Source: Tundrisphaera sp051175315 (GTDB taxonomy: Bacteria > Planctomycetota > Planctomycetia > Isosphaerales > Isosphaeraceae). From it: a stretch of DNA of 64,000 nt. Location of the stretch: the NCBI RefSeq assembly GCF_051175315.1, contig NZ_CP195100.1:6510001-6574000 (forward strand). The letters run 5' to 3'. The first letter of the stretch is position 1. Each line of letters begins with the position of its first letter. The translations under genes were made by a program, and so were the position numbers. The notes beneath the pieces were generated by a model, which was not told where the DNA came from, did not search any database, and was given only the letters and a program-made list of their open reading frames with translations. This document shows positions 28,577 through 40,318 of the stretch, one piece after another.

Positions 28577-29839
28577 ATGATCGGATCGGACTCCCGGGAG
28601 ATGGCCGAGCGCATGGGGAAATTCGCCTGGAGCAACCTGCTGACCCGGCCGTTGCGGACGATCCTGGCCCTGATCGGGCTGTCCGTGCCGATCCTGGGCG
28701 TCCTCGGCCTGTTCAGCGTCTCGGCCGGCCTGCGGTCCCTGGTCGGCGACACGCTGGAGAAGATCAAGGGGGTCATGGTCCTCCGCGAGAACGTGCCCAC
28801 GCCGGTCTTCAGCAGCCTGCCCGTCGCGGTCGGGGAGACGATCCGGTCCATGCCCGGCGTCCGCGCCGTGGCCCCGGAGGTCTGGGGCCTGCCGCCGACC
28901 ATCGAGGACGTGAGCCTGATCCCGCGCAACCCCCTGGAATTCCTCAACCGGACCAGGGAGCAGAAGATCCAGAGTTTCCTGGACGCCACCATCATCCAGG
29001 GGCAGGACATCGTCGCCCACCAGGGGCTGAAGAGCGCCGTCTATCCCAACGCCCTGAAGGAAGGGCGGTTCCTCCTGCCCGAGGATGCCGGCTCCCGGAA
29101 CATCGTCATCAGCCGCAAGATCGCCGCCGAGCACAAGAACCCCGACGGCACGGCGAAGCAGGTCGGCCAGCAACTCAAGATCGGGTCCGAGCCGTATACG
29201 ATCATCGGCCTCTACGAGACCGGCTCGATGCTGCTCGACCCGGTCATCGTGATGGACATCGGCACGGCGCGGAAGCTCCTGGGCAAGGGGGACGGCGAGG
29301 TCTCCAGCTTCTACGTCGAGGGGGACGACCCGGGCCGGATCGACGAACTCGCCCTGAAGATCGAGGAGGCCCTGCCCGAGCCCCGCGTCGACGCCCGGAG
29401 CATGTCCGAGTTCGCCGCCAACTTCGGCACGATCATGGGCCAGATCGACACCTTCCTGATGATGACCGTCAGCCTCGCCCTGCTGGTCGGGGTGGTCGGG
29501 ATCATTAACACCATGCTGATGAGCACCACCGAGCGGTTCGTCGAGTTCGGCGTCCTCCGCACCAACGGCTGGTCGCGGTCCAACGTCCTGGGGCTGGTCA
29601 CTCTGGAGAGCGCGTACCTGGGGCTTCTGGCCGGGGCGCTCGGCTGCCTGATGGCCCTGGCGATGACCCAGGTGGCCAACCAGTTCCTGTCCGGCGGGCT
29701 CCAGCTCCAGTTCACGCCCGGGTTGGTCGCGACCGGGCTCCTACTCTCGGTGGTGATGGGGACGCTGGGCGGGCTCTACCCCGCCTGGAAGGCGTCGCGG
29801 CTGGTCCCGATGGATGCGATCCGGCTGGGCTCGCGTTGA
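28577..29839 (+). CDS. ABC transporter permease (FtsX/MacB family)
   Basis: About 420 residues: an N-terminal membrane helix (RTILALIGLSVPILGVLGLFS, about 30-52), a MacB-like periplasmic domain, and three C-terminal helices (MTVSLALLVGVVGIINTMLM; ESAYLGLLAGALGCLMALAM; LVATGLLLSVVMGTLGGLY, ending with the family-typical PAWKASRLVPMDAIR). With the ATPase encoded 25 nt downstream it forms a MacB/LolCDE-type machine that couples ATP hydrolysis to periplasmic movements such as lipoprotein or peptide export. The start is uncertain: ATGs at 28577, 28601 and 28613 are in frame, and the predicted transcript start leaves little room before the first. Confidence 0.9.
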   Translation: MIGSDSREMAERMGKFAWSNLLTRPLRTILALIGLSVPILGVLGLFSVSAGLRSLVGDTLEKIKGVMVLRENVPTPVFSSLPVAVGETIRSMPGVRAVAPEVWGLPPTIEDVSLIPRNPLEFLNRTREQKIQSFLDATIIQGQDIVAHQGLKSAVYPNALKEGRFLLPEDAGSRNIVISRKIAAEHKNPDGTAKQVGQQLKIGSEPYTIIGLYETGSMLLDPVIVMDIGTARKLLGKGDGEVSSFYVEGDDPGRIDELALKIEEALPEPRVDARSMSEFAANFGTIMGQIDTFLMMTVSLALLVGVVGIINTMLMSTTERFVEFGVLRTNGWSRSNVLGLVTLESAYLGLLAGALGCLMALAMTQVANQFLSGGLQLQFTPGLVATGLLLSVVMGTLGGLYPAWKASRLVPMDAIRLGSR

Positions 29840-29864
29840 ACGAGGCGTAGGACAAAGGATCGAC

Positions 29865-30575
29865 ATGATTGAAGTCGCGGGCGTCACGAAGTCGTTTCGG
29901 AGCGGGGACCGGATGGTCGACGTCCTTCGCGGGGTGTCCTGCCGCATCCCCAAGGGCCGGTTCGCGTTCATCGTCGGCCCCTCGGGGTCGGGCAAGAGCA
30001 CGCTCCTCTACCTGATGGGCGCCCTGGATCGGCCGACCTCCGGGACGATTACCGTGGAAGGGCGCGACCTCACCGCGATGAGCGAGGCCGAGCAGAACGC
30101 CTACCGCCGCGATCGCGTCGGCTTCATCTTCCAGTCGTTCAACCTGATCAGCAACCTCACCGCCGTGCAGAACGTGGTGGTCCCGTTCATGCCGACCGGC
30201 GTGACCCGGGAACACCTCGACCGCGCGGCCGACCTGCTCACCACCGTCGGCCTCGGCGATCGACTCGACCACCGGCCGGGGATGCTCTCCGGCGGCGAGC
30301 AGCAAAGGGTCGCCATCGCCCGCGCCCTGATCAAGGACCCCGTCGTCGTCCTGGCCGACGAGCCGACCGGCGAGCTGGACTCCCGGACCGGGGACGAGGT
30401 CTACCGGATCCTGCACCGGCTCCAGGAGGAGCGGAAGACGACCCTGGTCGTCGTCACCCACGACCGCCGGTTCATCCGGCCCGACGACCTGGTCCTGGAA
30501 ATCGAGGACGGCCGCGTCAAGTCGGCCTCGGGGTTGGAATCCGAGGGCGACCTGGCCGCGGCCGGGGCTCACTGA
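29865..30575 (+). CDS. ABC transporter ATP-binding protein (LolD/MacB type)
   Basis: 236 residues. Walker A GPSGSGKST (38-46), Q-loop FIFQSFNLI, signature LSGGEQQRVAIARAL, Walker B VVLADEPTGELDS and switch His in VVTHDRR are all intact. The GELDS D-loop and length are those of the LolD/MacB/FtsE group. ATG at 29865 has AAAGGA at good spacing. It pairs with the permease just upstream; no periplasmic adaptor is encoded in the pair. A small palindrome (CGGCGATTAATCGCCG, 30586-30601) separates it from the convergent neighbour. Confidence 0.94.
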   Translation: MIEVAGVTKSFRSGDRMVDVLRGVSCRIPKGRFAFIVGPSGSGKSTLLYLMGALDRPTSGTITVEGRDLTAMSEAEQNAYRRDRVGFIFQSFNLISNLTAVQNVVVPFMPTGVTREHLDRAADLLTTVGLGDRLDHRPGMLSGGEQQRVAIARALIKDPVVVLADEPTGELDSRTGDEVYRILHRLQEERKTTLVVVTHDRRFIRPDDLVLEIEDGRVKSASGLESEGDLAAAGAH

Positions 30576-30591
30576 CCAATCGACGCGGCGA

Positions 30592-33237
30592 TTAATCGCC
30601 GGGCTTCTGGTTCTTCTTCCGGGGCTGATCGGGCTTGTCCGGCTTGCGACCCCCCGGGCCGGGCCGCCCCGGGTTCGCCGCCGCGCCAGGCCGGGGACCG
30701 GGCGAGGCCTGCACTCCGGGCGGCTGGGGTTGGGGGCGGGGCCGCTGGGGGCCCTGGGCGACGTTCGGGGCGGGCTGCGGCCCGGGCCGGCCCGGCGCGG
30801 GTGCCGTCGGCCTCGGCTGCGGGTTCGGGTTGAAGACCTGGGGCCGGTTGGGCCCCGGTGCTCCGCCGGGACGCTGCGTCATCGCCCCAACGCCCTGGGG
30901 ACGGTTGGGCATCGGGAATCCGCCCGGCCTCGGGGACATCGCGGCGATCCCCTGGGGCCGATTCGGGATCTGCGGGCCGTTCGGCCGGCCGTTCATCGCC
31001 GAATCCCCCTTCTTCTGAGGTCGGTCCGGGTTTCCCGGCCTGTTCCCGCCGCCGGGCCGCCCATTGCCCCGCCCCGGACCATCGCCGTCCGGACGGCCGC
31101 CGGGCCGAGGCCCCGCCTGAGGCCCGGGCCGGGGCCCAGGCTGGGGCTGCGGTTGGGGAGTCGGCTGCGGTTGCGGCTGAGGGACCGGCTGGGGCTGAGG
31201 CTGCGGCTGGGGGGCCGGCTGGGGGCGTGGCTGGCCTCCGGGATTGCGGGGGCCATTCCCGGGTCCATCGCCGGGGCCGCGATTCGGACCCGCTCCGGGG
31301 CCTCGGTTGGGGCCGGGCCCGGCTCCGGGACCTCGATTGGGACCATCGCCGGGGCCGGCGCCGGGGCCGCGGTTCGGTCCATCGCCGGGGCCGCGGTTCG
31401 GGCCTGGGCCTCGATTGGGGCCGTCACCGGGCCCGCGATTCGGGCCGGGCCCTGCACCGGGGCCACGATTGGGGCCATCGCCAGGACCTCGATTCGGCCC
31501 GGGGCCGTCGCCGGGCCCACGGTTGGGCCCGGGCCCTGCTCCCGGGCCGCGATTGGGGCCATCGCCAGGGCCACGGCCCGGTCCGTCGCCCGGTCCACGA
31601 TTGGGGCCATCGCCGGGCCCACGGTTCGGGCCAGGTCCTGCGCCGGGGCCTCGGTTGGGGCCGTCGCCGGGGCCTCGGTTGGGGCGGTCGCCGGGCCGGC
31701 GATCCGGGCCGTCGCCGGGCCCCGGGTTGGGGCGGTTGTTGCCGTTGCCCGCCCCGGCGGGGAAGGCCGGGCGGAAGGCATTGTGCTGCTCCGGCCGGGG
31801 AGGGGCCGCGGCGACCGGGTTGGGGCCCTGGGGATTGCGCCCGGGTCGTCCGCCCGCGAAGATCGGCGACCGATTCAGCGGGAGTTGCCGCGGCCGATCC
31901 TCGTCGGGCCGGGCGTTGGGCGGGCGGCGGGCCGCCACCTCCTGCGCCTGGCGGGCCTCGCGGAACTTCTGGACCTCCGCCTGGCGGCGGACGAACTCGC
32001 TCCGCTGTTGCTGGTCGACCGCGACGAGGCGGCGTCCCGGGTTCGGGCCCTGGTTGAACTGGTTCAGGGGGCGCGCAAAGCCGAGGTCGCGGATATCTTC
32101 CCCCCGGGCCCGCCGCTGTTCGAGCCGGGCCCGCTCGGCGATGAACGTCGGGGCCGGGCGGGCGTCGTCGTGGTCGAAGCGATAGCGATACCCCTCGCGG
32201 AGCCGGCGATCCCACTCCGGCTCGCGCCGGGCGTTGATGACGGACATCTGCGAATAGATCGGGTCATAACCCGAGCGGTACTGCTGCCGCTCGAACCAGG
32301 GGATATAGCCCGCGTTCGGCCCGCGACCGACGCCGTAGTAGTCGCCGAAGTAGTAGTTGCTCTGGTTGGGCCGGACGAACAGGTTGGCCAGCAGCCCGCC
32401 GGCGGCCAGGGCCACGAACGGGGTGTAGCTGTAGTTGGGCCGGGCCAGGACGGTCGGGGTGAACGCCACCGGGGCGAAGGTCAGGCCGCGCTGGGCCAGG
32501 GGATAATCCCAGTACCCATCCACATACACGTACCCGCTGGGGGTCGGGACGTAGCGGCTCGGCATCCAGATCCATTCCGGCTGGGTCTGGATCCAGTAGC
32601 CGGGGCGCCAGACGTACCGATTCTCGGCCCAGGTCCAGGAGCCGGGGATCCAGGCGAAGTTCTCGCCGGGCTGGGGGGTGTTCGGTCCCGCTTCGAGCGA
32701 CGGCGGGGGGCCGGCCGGCAGGTAGACCAGCTCCTGCTCGCCGGTGGAGGTCCAGAACCCGGAGGTCCACTGGAACCCGTTCTCCGCCTGGACCCAGTAG
32801 CCGGGCACCCACTGGCGGCCCGGGGGGATGTCGCGCCAGATGCCGCTGACCCAAATGAAGTCGCTGCGCTCGTCGTCCCAGGCCCAGTAGCCGGGGATCC
32901 ACTCCACGTCCGCCCCTTCCGGCCGCTGGTCGGGGGGTTGCTCCTCGACCGGCGCGGGGGGTGCCTTGGGGACGATCGGATTCATCACCGGGTTGTAGGC
33001 CACGGACTCGGCGAACGCCTCGTGGATCGGACCTCGGGTGAGGACCTGCACGTTCGGGTCGCCCTGGACGTCCGGCGGCGGCGCCTGCTGATCGAACGGG
33101 ACCGGCATCGGCGGGGCATCCAGCCCCTGGGCCATCGCCGAGGGGGCGGCCAGGGATATCATCCCCGTCGCGAGCCAACCGAGGACCCGCCGACGCCTGC
33201 GCGGACGGCGTCCCGACACGGGGATCTCCCACAACAT
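30592..33237 (-). CDS. Exported WxxGxW-repeat protein with Gly/Pro/Asn-rich tail
   Basis: 881 residues. A basic N-terminus and hydrophobic stretch (LGWLATGMISLAAPSAMAQ) form a signal peptide. About residues 110-215 hold six W-x-x-G-x-W units (EWIPGYW, WVSGIW, WVPGYW, WTSGFW, WIPGSW, WRPGYW), the YXWGXW repeat known from exported proteobacterial and planctomycete proteins. About 350-450 is Arg/Gln-rich. About 500-670 is a run of GPNRGPGDGP-like repeats, and the last 200 residues are Pro/Gly/Gln/Arg-rich ending in a Lys-rich segment. The long tail is surely disordered and could bind wall polymer or nucleic acid. ATG 33237 has AGGGG 8 nt upstream. Function unknown. Confidence 0.82.
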   Translation of the reverse strand: MLWEIPVSGRRPRRRRRVLGWLATGMISLAAPSAMAQGLDAPPMPVPFDQQAPPPDVQGDPNVQVLTRGPIHEAFAESVAYNPVMNPIVPKAPPAPVEEQPPDQRPEGADVEWIPGYWAWDDERSDFIWVSGIWRDIPPGRQWVPGYWVQAENGFQWTSGFWTSTGEQELVYLPAGPPPSLEAGPNTPQPGENFAWIPGSWTWAENRYVWRPGYWIQTQPEWIWMPSRYVPTPSGYVYVDGYWDYPLAQRGLTFAPVAFTPTVLARPNYSYTPFVALAAGGLLANLFVRPNQSNYYFGDYYGVGRGPNAGYIPWFERQQYRSGYDPIYSQMSVINARREPEWDRRLREGYRYRFDHDDARPAPTFIAERARLEQRRARGEDIRDLGFARPLNQFNQGPNPGRRLVAVDQQQRSEFVRRQAEVQKFREARQAQEVAARRPPNARPDEDRPRQLPLNRSPIFAGGRPGRNPQGPNPVAAAPPRPEQHNAFRPAFPAGAGNGNNRPNPGPGDGPDRRPGDRPNRGPGDGPNRGPGAGPGPNRGPGDGPNRGPGDGPGRGPGDGPNRGPGAGPGPNRGPGDGPGPNRGPGDGPNRGPGAGPGPNRGPGDGPNRGPGPNRGPGDGPNRGPGAGPGDGPNRGPGAGPGPNRGPGAGPNRGPGDGPGNGPRNPGGQPRPQPAPQPQPQPQPVPQPQPQPTPQPQPQPGPRPGPQAGPRPGGRPDGDGPGRGNGRPGGGNRPGNPDRPQKKGDSAMNGRPNGPQIPNRPQGIAAMSPRPGGFPMPNRPQGVGAMTQRPGGAPGPNRPQVFNPNPQPRPTAPAPGRPGPQPAPNVAQGPQRPRPQPQPPGVQASPGPRPGAAANPGRPGPGGRKPDKPDQPRKKNQKPGD
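31235..31740 (-). repeat. In-frame tandem repeats coding for GPN/GDGP units
   Basis: About 500 nt of degenerate 12- to 24-nt units, GC-rich with C/G runs, coding for alternating GPNRGP, GDGP and GAGP blocks inside the WxxGxW protein. Units vary at third positions, so this is an old, selected repeat rather than a fresh expansion, but length variation between strains is likely. Confidence 0.85.
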
Positions 33238-33446
33238 GATCGTCACCCCTTCCCAGGACCCGCGGTGCTCCGGCGTTCGAGATGCAGCTCGATGAATTGA
33301 TTACGAGTGCAAATCGGATACCCGCGAGTGGTTGTCGGGATTTCCCCTCTCATCGGCCCGCCGAAAGCGGGGGGCGGAGCCATCATCACGCGGATTCGGG
33401 CCGTCTATCGGGGCGATCCGGGTGGGGAGACGTTGCGTTAACGAAA

Positions 33447-33478
33447 CAGGCCGCCATCCCGGTGGGGATGGCGGCCTG
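33447..33478 (-). terminator. Intrinsic terminator of tex
   Basis: CAGGCCGCCATCCC (33447-33460) pairs perfectly with GGGATGGCGGCCTG (33465-33478) around a 4-nt loop; on the minus strand it is followed by TTTCGTTAA. It lies 28 nt after the tex stop and is the most classical terminator of the window. Confidence 0.85.
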
Positions 33479-33505
33479 CGGTGATCATGCAACCGGGTTC
33501 TCGGT

Positions 33506-37228
<3,723 letters not shown>

Positions 37229-37347
37229 GGCAAGGGGCACCTGATAGGAAGAACGGCGACGACACGGCGGGGTCCGCCACCTCGAAGAGGGTCGCGGAAC
37301 AAGCGCGCGGACCATCCAAGGATCCGAGATTCGAGAACAGACCGCTC

Positions 37348-37376
37348 ACTGTATGGGATGCCAACCCGCATGTCAA
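37348..37376 (-). promoter_or_regulatory. Sigma-70-type promoter of tex
   Basis: Reading the minus strand, a perfect minus-35 TTGACA (37376-37371), 17 nt, then TACAGT (37353-37348, 4 of 6 consensus). Transcription would start near 37341, leaving a leader of about 110 nt before the tex ATG. Confidence 0.7.
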
Positions 37377-37487
37377 GCATCCGGGCTGCACCACGCCTAA
37401 TCCCGAACCTTCCATCGTTAGAGGAGTTGGGTTGAAACGCCGAGCGGGAAAGCTGGGCAAGATGATCCAGGTCAAGACCAATCCGGG

Positions 37488-37517
37488 CGGCGACCCCGGC
37501 CCGGGGCGGGGTCGCCG
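37488..37517 (-). terminator. Perfect 11-bp hairpin after the dehydrogenase gene
   Basis: CGGCGACCCCG (37488-37498) and CGGGGTCGCCG (37507-37517) with an 8-nt loop, 10 nt beyond the stop of the dehydrogenase reading frame. No clear U-tract. Confidence 0.55.
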
Positions 37518-37526
37518 AGCCGCGGA

Positions 37527-38693
37527 TCAGGGGGTGAGGACGACCTTGGTGCATTCCCCCGGATGCGAGTGGAACGTGTGGTAGCCCTCGGCGGCGTCGG
37601 CCAGGCCCATGCGATGCGAGATGATGAACGAGGGGTCGATCCGGCCGTCCTGGATCGTCTCCAGCAGCGGTTTGAGGTAGCGATGGACGTGGGTCTGGCC
37701 CATCTTCAGGGTCAGCCCCTTGGAGAAGGCCGCGCCCAGGGGGAACTTGTCGGGCAGGCCGCCGTAGACGCCGGGGATCGAGACCGTCCCCCCCTTGCGG
37801 CAGGCCTGGATCGCCTGGCGGACGGCGGTGATCCGGTCGGTGGTCAGCCACAGCGCCGCGCGGGCGCGGTCGTAGGCGGCGCCCAGGGTGTGGCCGTGGG
37901 CCTCCAGGCCGACCGCATCCATGCACGAATCCGGCCCCCGGCCGCCGGTCTTCTCCTTGAGGGTCTCGAACACGTCCTGCCGGCTGAAGTCGACGGTCTC
38001 CGCCCCGCCGGCCTCGGCCATGCGGAGCCGGGCGGCGATCCGGTCGATCGCGATCACCCGCTCCGCCCCGAGCAGGAAGGCGCTGCGGATGGCCAGCTGG
38101 CCGACCGGGCCGCAGCCCCAGATCGCCACGGTGTCGCCGCGCTCGATCTGGCAGTTCTCGGCGGCCATGTAGGCCGTGGGGTAGATGTCGGACAGGAACA
38201 GGACCTTCTCGTCGTCCAGCCCGTCGGGGATCACGATCGGCCCGACGTCGGCGAACGGAACGCGGACGTACTCCGCCTGGCCGCCGGCGTATCCGCCGAA
38301 CATGTGCGAATAGCCGTAGAGGGCCGACGCCGAGAAGCCGTAGGCCATCTCGGCGATCGAGGCGTTGGGGTTGCTGTTGTCGCACAGCGACCACAGTTGC
38401 TTGCGGCAGAAGAAGCAGTTCCCGCACGAGATCGTGAACGGGACCACCACGCGGTCGCCGAGCTTGAGGTTCCGCACCTCGCGGCCCAGCTCGACCACCT
38501 CGCCCATGAATTCATGGCCGAGGATGTCCCCCTTCTGCATGGTGGGGATGTAGCCGTCGTAGAGGTGGAGGTCCGACCCGCAGATGGCGGTCCTGGTGAC
38601 GCGGAGGATCGCGTCGCGGGGGTTGATGATCTTCGGGTCGGGGACGGTCTAGACGCGGACCTTCCCCTTCCCCTCCCAGCACAGGGCTTTCAT
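37527..38693 (-). pseudogene. Zn-dependent alcohol dehydrogenase interrupted by an in-frame amber codon
   Basis: Read from the ATG at 38693, the frame gives MKALCWEGKGKVRV, a TAG at 38651-38649 (codon 15), then TVPDPKIINPRDAILRV and a full medium-chain dehydrogenase of 388 codons. Features after the stop are AICGSDLHLYDG (catalytic zinc Cys), GHEF, structural zinc Cys in ISCGNCFFCRKQLWSLCD, and the NAD fold VAIWGCGPVGQLAI. Relatives include glutathione-independent formaldehyde dehydrogenases. One change (TAG from GAG or similar) would restore the gene, and nothing else is damaged. Restart at the ATG at 38540 would drop the catalytic Cys. So it is a young pseudogene, a readthrough gene or a sequencing error. 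The SRPBCC gene ends 59 nt upstream, suggesting an operon. Confidence 0.8.
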
Positions 38694-38752
38694 GGATGCG
38701 ATGACCTCGGGTGGGCGGCCTGGTGGTGTCGGTCCGGATCGGTCGCGCCGGC

Positions 38753-39493
38753 TCAGGCGCGGCCCGAGGGCTGCCCCTCGACGGTGGCCAACTCGCCGGC
38801 CTCCATCAGCTGCTTGAAGCGGCGGAGGTCCTCGCGGACGCTGGCGTCCGGGTCCTTGCCGATGAGCCGGGCGATCGCCAGGCCGGCGGCCCCGAGGGGC
38901 GCCTCGTAGTTCACCTCCAGGGTGACCACGGTGCCCCGCCCGCCGGTGGCCGGGTCGAACCGGACCGTGCCGGCGTGCTCCACGTGGGCGCCGGGCAGGG
39001 TCTTCCAGGCGATCAGATGGTCGGGCACGTCGTTGATGACCTCGGTCTCCCAGGTCGACGTCTCGCCCATCGGCCCTTTCGTGACCCACCGCGCCCGGTT
39101 CTCGCCGGACTTCTCGACCGACTCGACGTCGACCATGAAGCGGGGGAGCTGCTCGACGTCCTGCCAGGCCCGGTACAGGTCCGCGGCCGGCCGCTCGATC
39201 GTGACGCTGTGCTTCACCAGCCGGCCGTTGTGGACGCGGTGGCCCTCGGCGTGGCTGCCGGGCTTCGCCGTGTTGATGCCCAGGGCGCAATACGCCTGGC
39301 AGTGGCCGGTGACGGCCCGGTAGACCAGGGAGCCGCCGAGGATGGCCATCCCGAGGCCGGGGAACGAGCCACGCCGCAGGCCGGCGGAGATCAGCAGGGC
39401 GCCGCCGATGCCGGAGGCCCATCGTTCCGCGTCGGCGACGTTGATCTCCCCCGCGTGGGGGGCATGGTCCCGCGACAGTGCCAGGTGGTCCAT
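38753..39493 (-). CDS. DUF2892/SRPBCC (cyclase-dehydrase-like) membrane protein
   Basis: 246 residues. The N-terminal 90 include two hydrophobic segments (ASGIGGALLISAGLRRG and LGMAILGGSLVYRAVTG), as in DUF2892. The rest is an SRPBCC/polyketide-cyclase-like domain (KHSVTIERPAADLYRAWQDVEQLPRFM, VTLEVNYEAPLG), a hydrophobic-ligand-binding fold. ATG 39493 has GGAG 9 nt upstream and removes a shadow extension. From memory, this fusion is often found next to a zinc alcohol dehydrogenase, which matches the amber-bearing gene downstream. Ligand unknown. Confidence 0.85.
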   Translation of the reverse strand: MDHLALSRDHAPHAGEINVADAERWASGIGGALLISAGLRRGSFPGLGMAILGGSLVYRAVTGHCQAYCALGINTAKPGSHAEGHRVHNGRLVKHSVTIERPAADLYRAWQDVEQLPRFMVDVESVEKSGENRARWVTKGPMGETSTWETEVINDVPDHLIAWKTLPGAHVEHAGTVRFDPATGGRGTVVTLEVNYEAPLGAAGLAIARLIGKDPDASVREDLRRFKQLMEAGELATVEGQPSGRA

Positions 39494-39585
39494 GATGAGG
39501 GCTCCGATGGTGAGGGGAATGGGTCGCGACCGTCGGGCGATGGGCCCACCCGCCCGCACAATCCATGCCGACCGCACCATGCGAA

Positions 39586-39625
39586 GACGCCCGCGCCGCC
39601 GGCCGGGGCCGGCGGCGCGGGCGTC
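39586..39625 (-). terminator. Perfect 18-bp hairpin
   Basis: GACGCCCGCGCCGCCGGC at 39586-39603, CGGG loop, exact complement at 39608-39625, starting 27 nt after the stop of the minus-strand gene ending at 39652. On the minus strand TTCGC follows. Very stable; termination inferred. Confidence 0.6.
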
Positions 39626-39651
39626 TCGATGGATCCGAGTCGGGCCGGCGA

Positions 39652-40188
39652 TCAGCCGCCCCGGCTGCCCTGGAAGAAGAACGGCCAGTAGTCCGGCCCC
39701 GGCCCGGGGGCGAACGAGTCGAGGTCGTAGATCGGGACATAGCTGCCGCGATCGTAGTACATCCCGACCGGCTTCCTCTGGTTCACCAACTGCTGGACCG
39801 CCCGCAGCGGGCGAGGCCAGGCCTTCGACTCGGCCGTGATGGTGCTCCGGCCCGGCGACCCGTAGAAGAACGGGTAGACCGAGGCGGTGTCGTCGGCCGG
39901 CAGGCGGACGCCATAGAGGCCCTGGTCGCAGACGGTGTTGGTCGGCAGGATCTTGCCGCGATCGGCGAACCGCGTCCCGTAGAAGTTGTCGCGGTACGGG
40001 TCCTTGGGCAGCCCGGTGTTGATCGGGTAATCGAACCGGCGGATCAGGCCGCTCCGCTCCCGGACGTCGGGCCGGTGGGGCTGGGGGACCTGGGCGCGGG
40101 CCGGGCTCGCTCCCCCGGCCCAGGCCAGGGCCAGGAGCATGACGGCCAGCGAAGCCGGGCGGGGCCCGGCGGGGAATCGGCGTCGCAT
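39652..40188 (-). CDS. Exported hypothetical protein
   Basis: 178 residues with a clear signal peptide (MRRRFPAGPRPASLAVMLL and on to PARAQ). The mature part is rich in Tyr, Pro, Gly and Asp, with YPFFYGSPGRS, GMYYDRGSYVPIYD and a C-terminal GPDYWPFFFQGSRGG. The ATG at 40188 has GGAGGT at ideal spacing, which supports the gene. I do not recognise a family. It is the first of three consecutive exported, composition-biased proteins on this strand. Confidence 0.7.
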   Translation of the reverse strand: MRRRFPAGPRPASLAVMLLALAWAGGASPARAQVPQPHRPDVRERSGLIRRFDYPINTGLPKDPYRDNFYGTRFADRGKILPTNTVCDQGLYGVRLPADDTASVYPFFYGSPGRSTITAESKAWPRPLRAVQQLVNQRKPVGMYYDRGSYVPIYDLDSFAPGPGPDYWPFFFQGSRGG

Positions 40189-40214
40189 CGCAACCTCCAT
40201 GTCGGACGCAAGGT

Positions 40215-40305
40215 GGCCCGACCGGCGGACGGTGCCGGTCGGGCCCAGATCTCCGGGGGTCCGGGCGAAGGCCCCGCCCGACCGGCCATTCCAGGCCGGT
40301 CGGGC
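40215..40305. repeat. Two tandem palindromes with a shared core
   Basis: GGCCCGACCGGC (40215-40226)/GCCGGTCGGGCC (40234-40245) and GCCCGACCGGCC (40276-40287)/GGCCGGTCGGGC (40294-40305). Both stems are perfect 12 bp and share the 11-nt core GCCCGACCGGC; loops differ (7 and 6 nt). They fill the gap after the Cys-rich gene and resemble a REP-type element or a double terminator. Confidence 0.6.
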
Positions 40306-40318
40306 GCGGGCCCCGAGA

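Noticed and set aside
31244..32185. Repeat array that might be taken for CRISPR
   Set aside because: Units are short, imperfect, in frame and code for Gly/Pro/Asn repeats; there are no unique spacers and no cas genes.
37527..38540. Shorter dehydrogenase gene starting at the ATG at 38540
   Set aside because: It would lack the N-terminal strands and the catalytic zinc Cys that are encoded in the same frame just upstream; no ribosome site precedes it.
38649..38651. Amber codon as pyrrolysine
   Set aside because: No sign of pyrrolysine genes in the window and the family has an ordinary residue here; a nonsense change or error is simpler.
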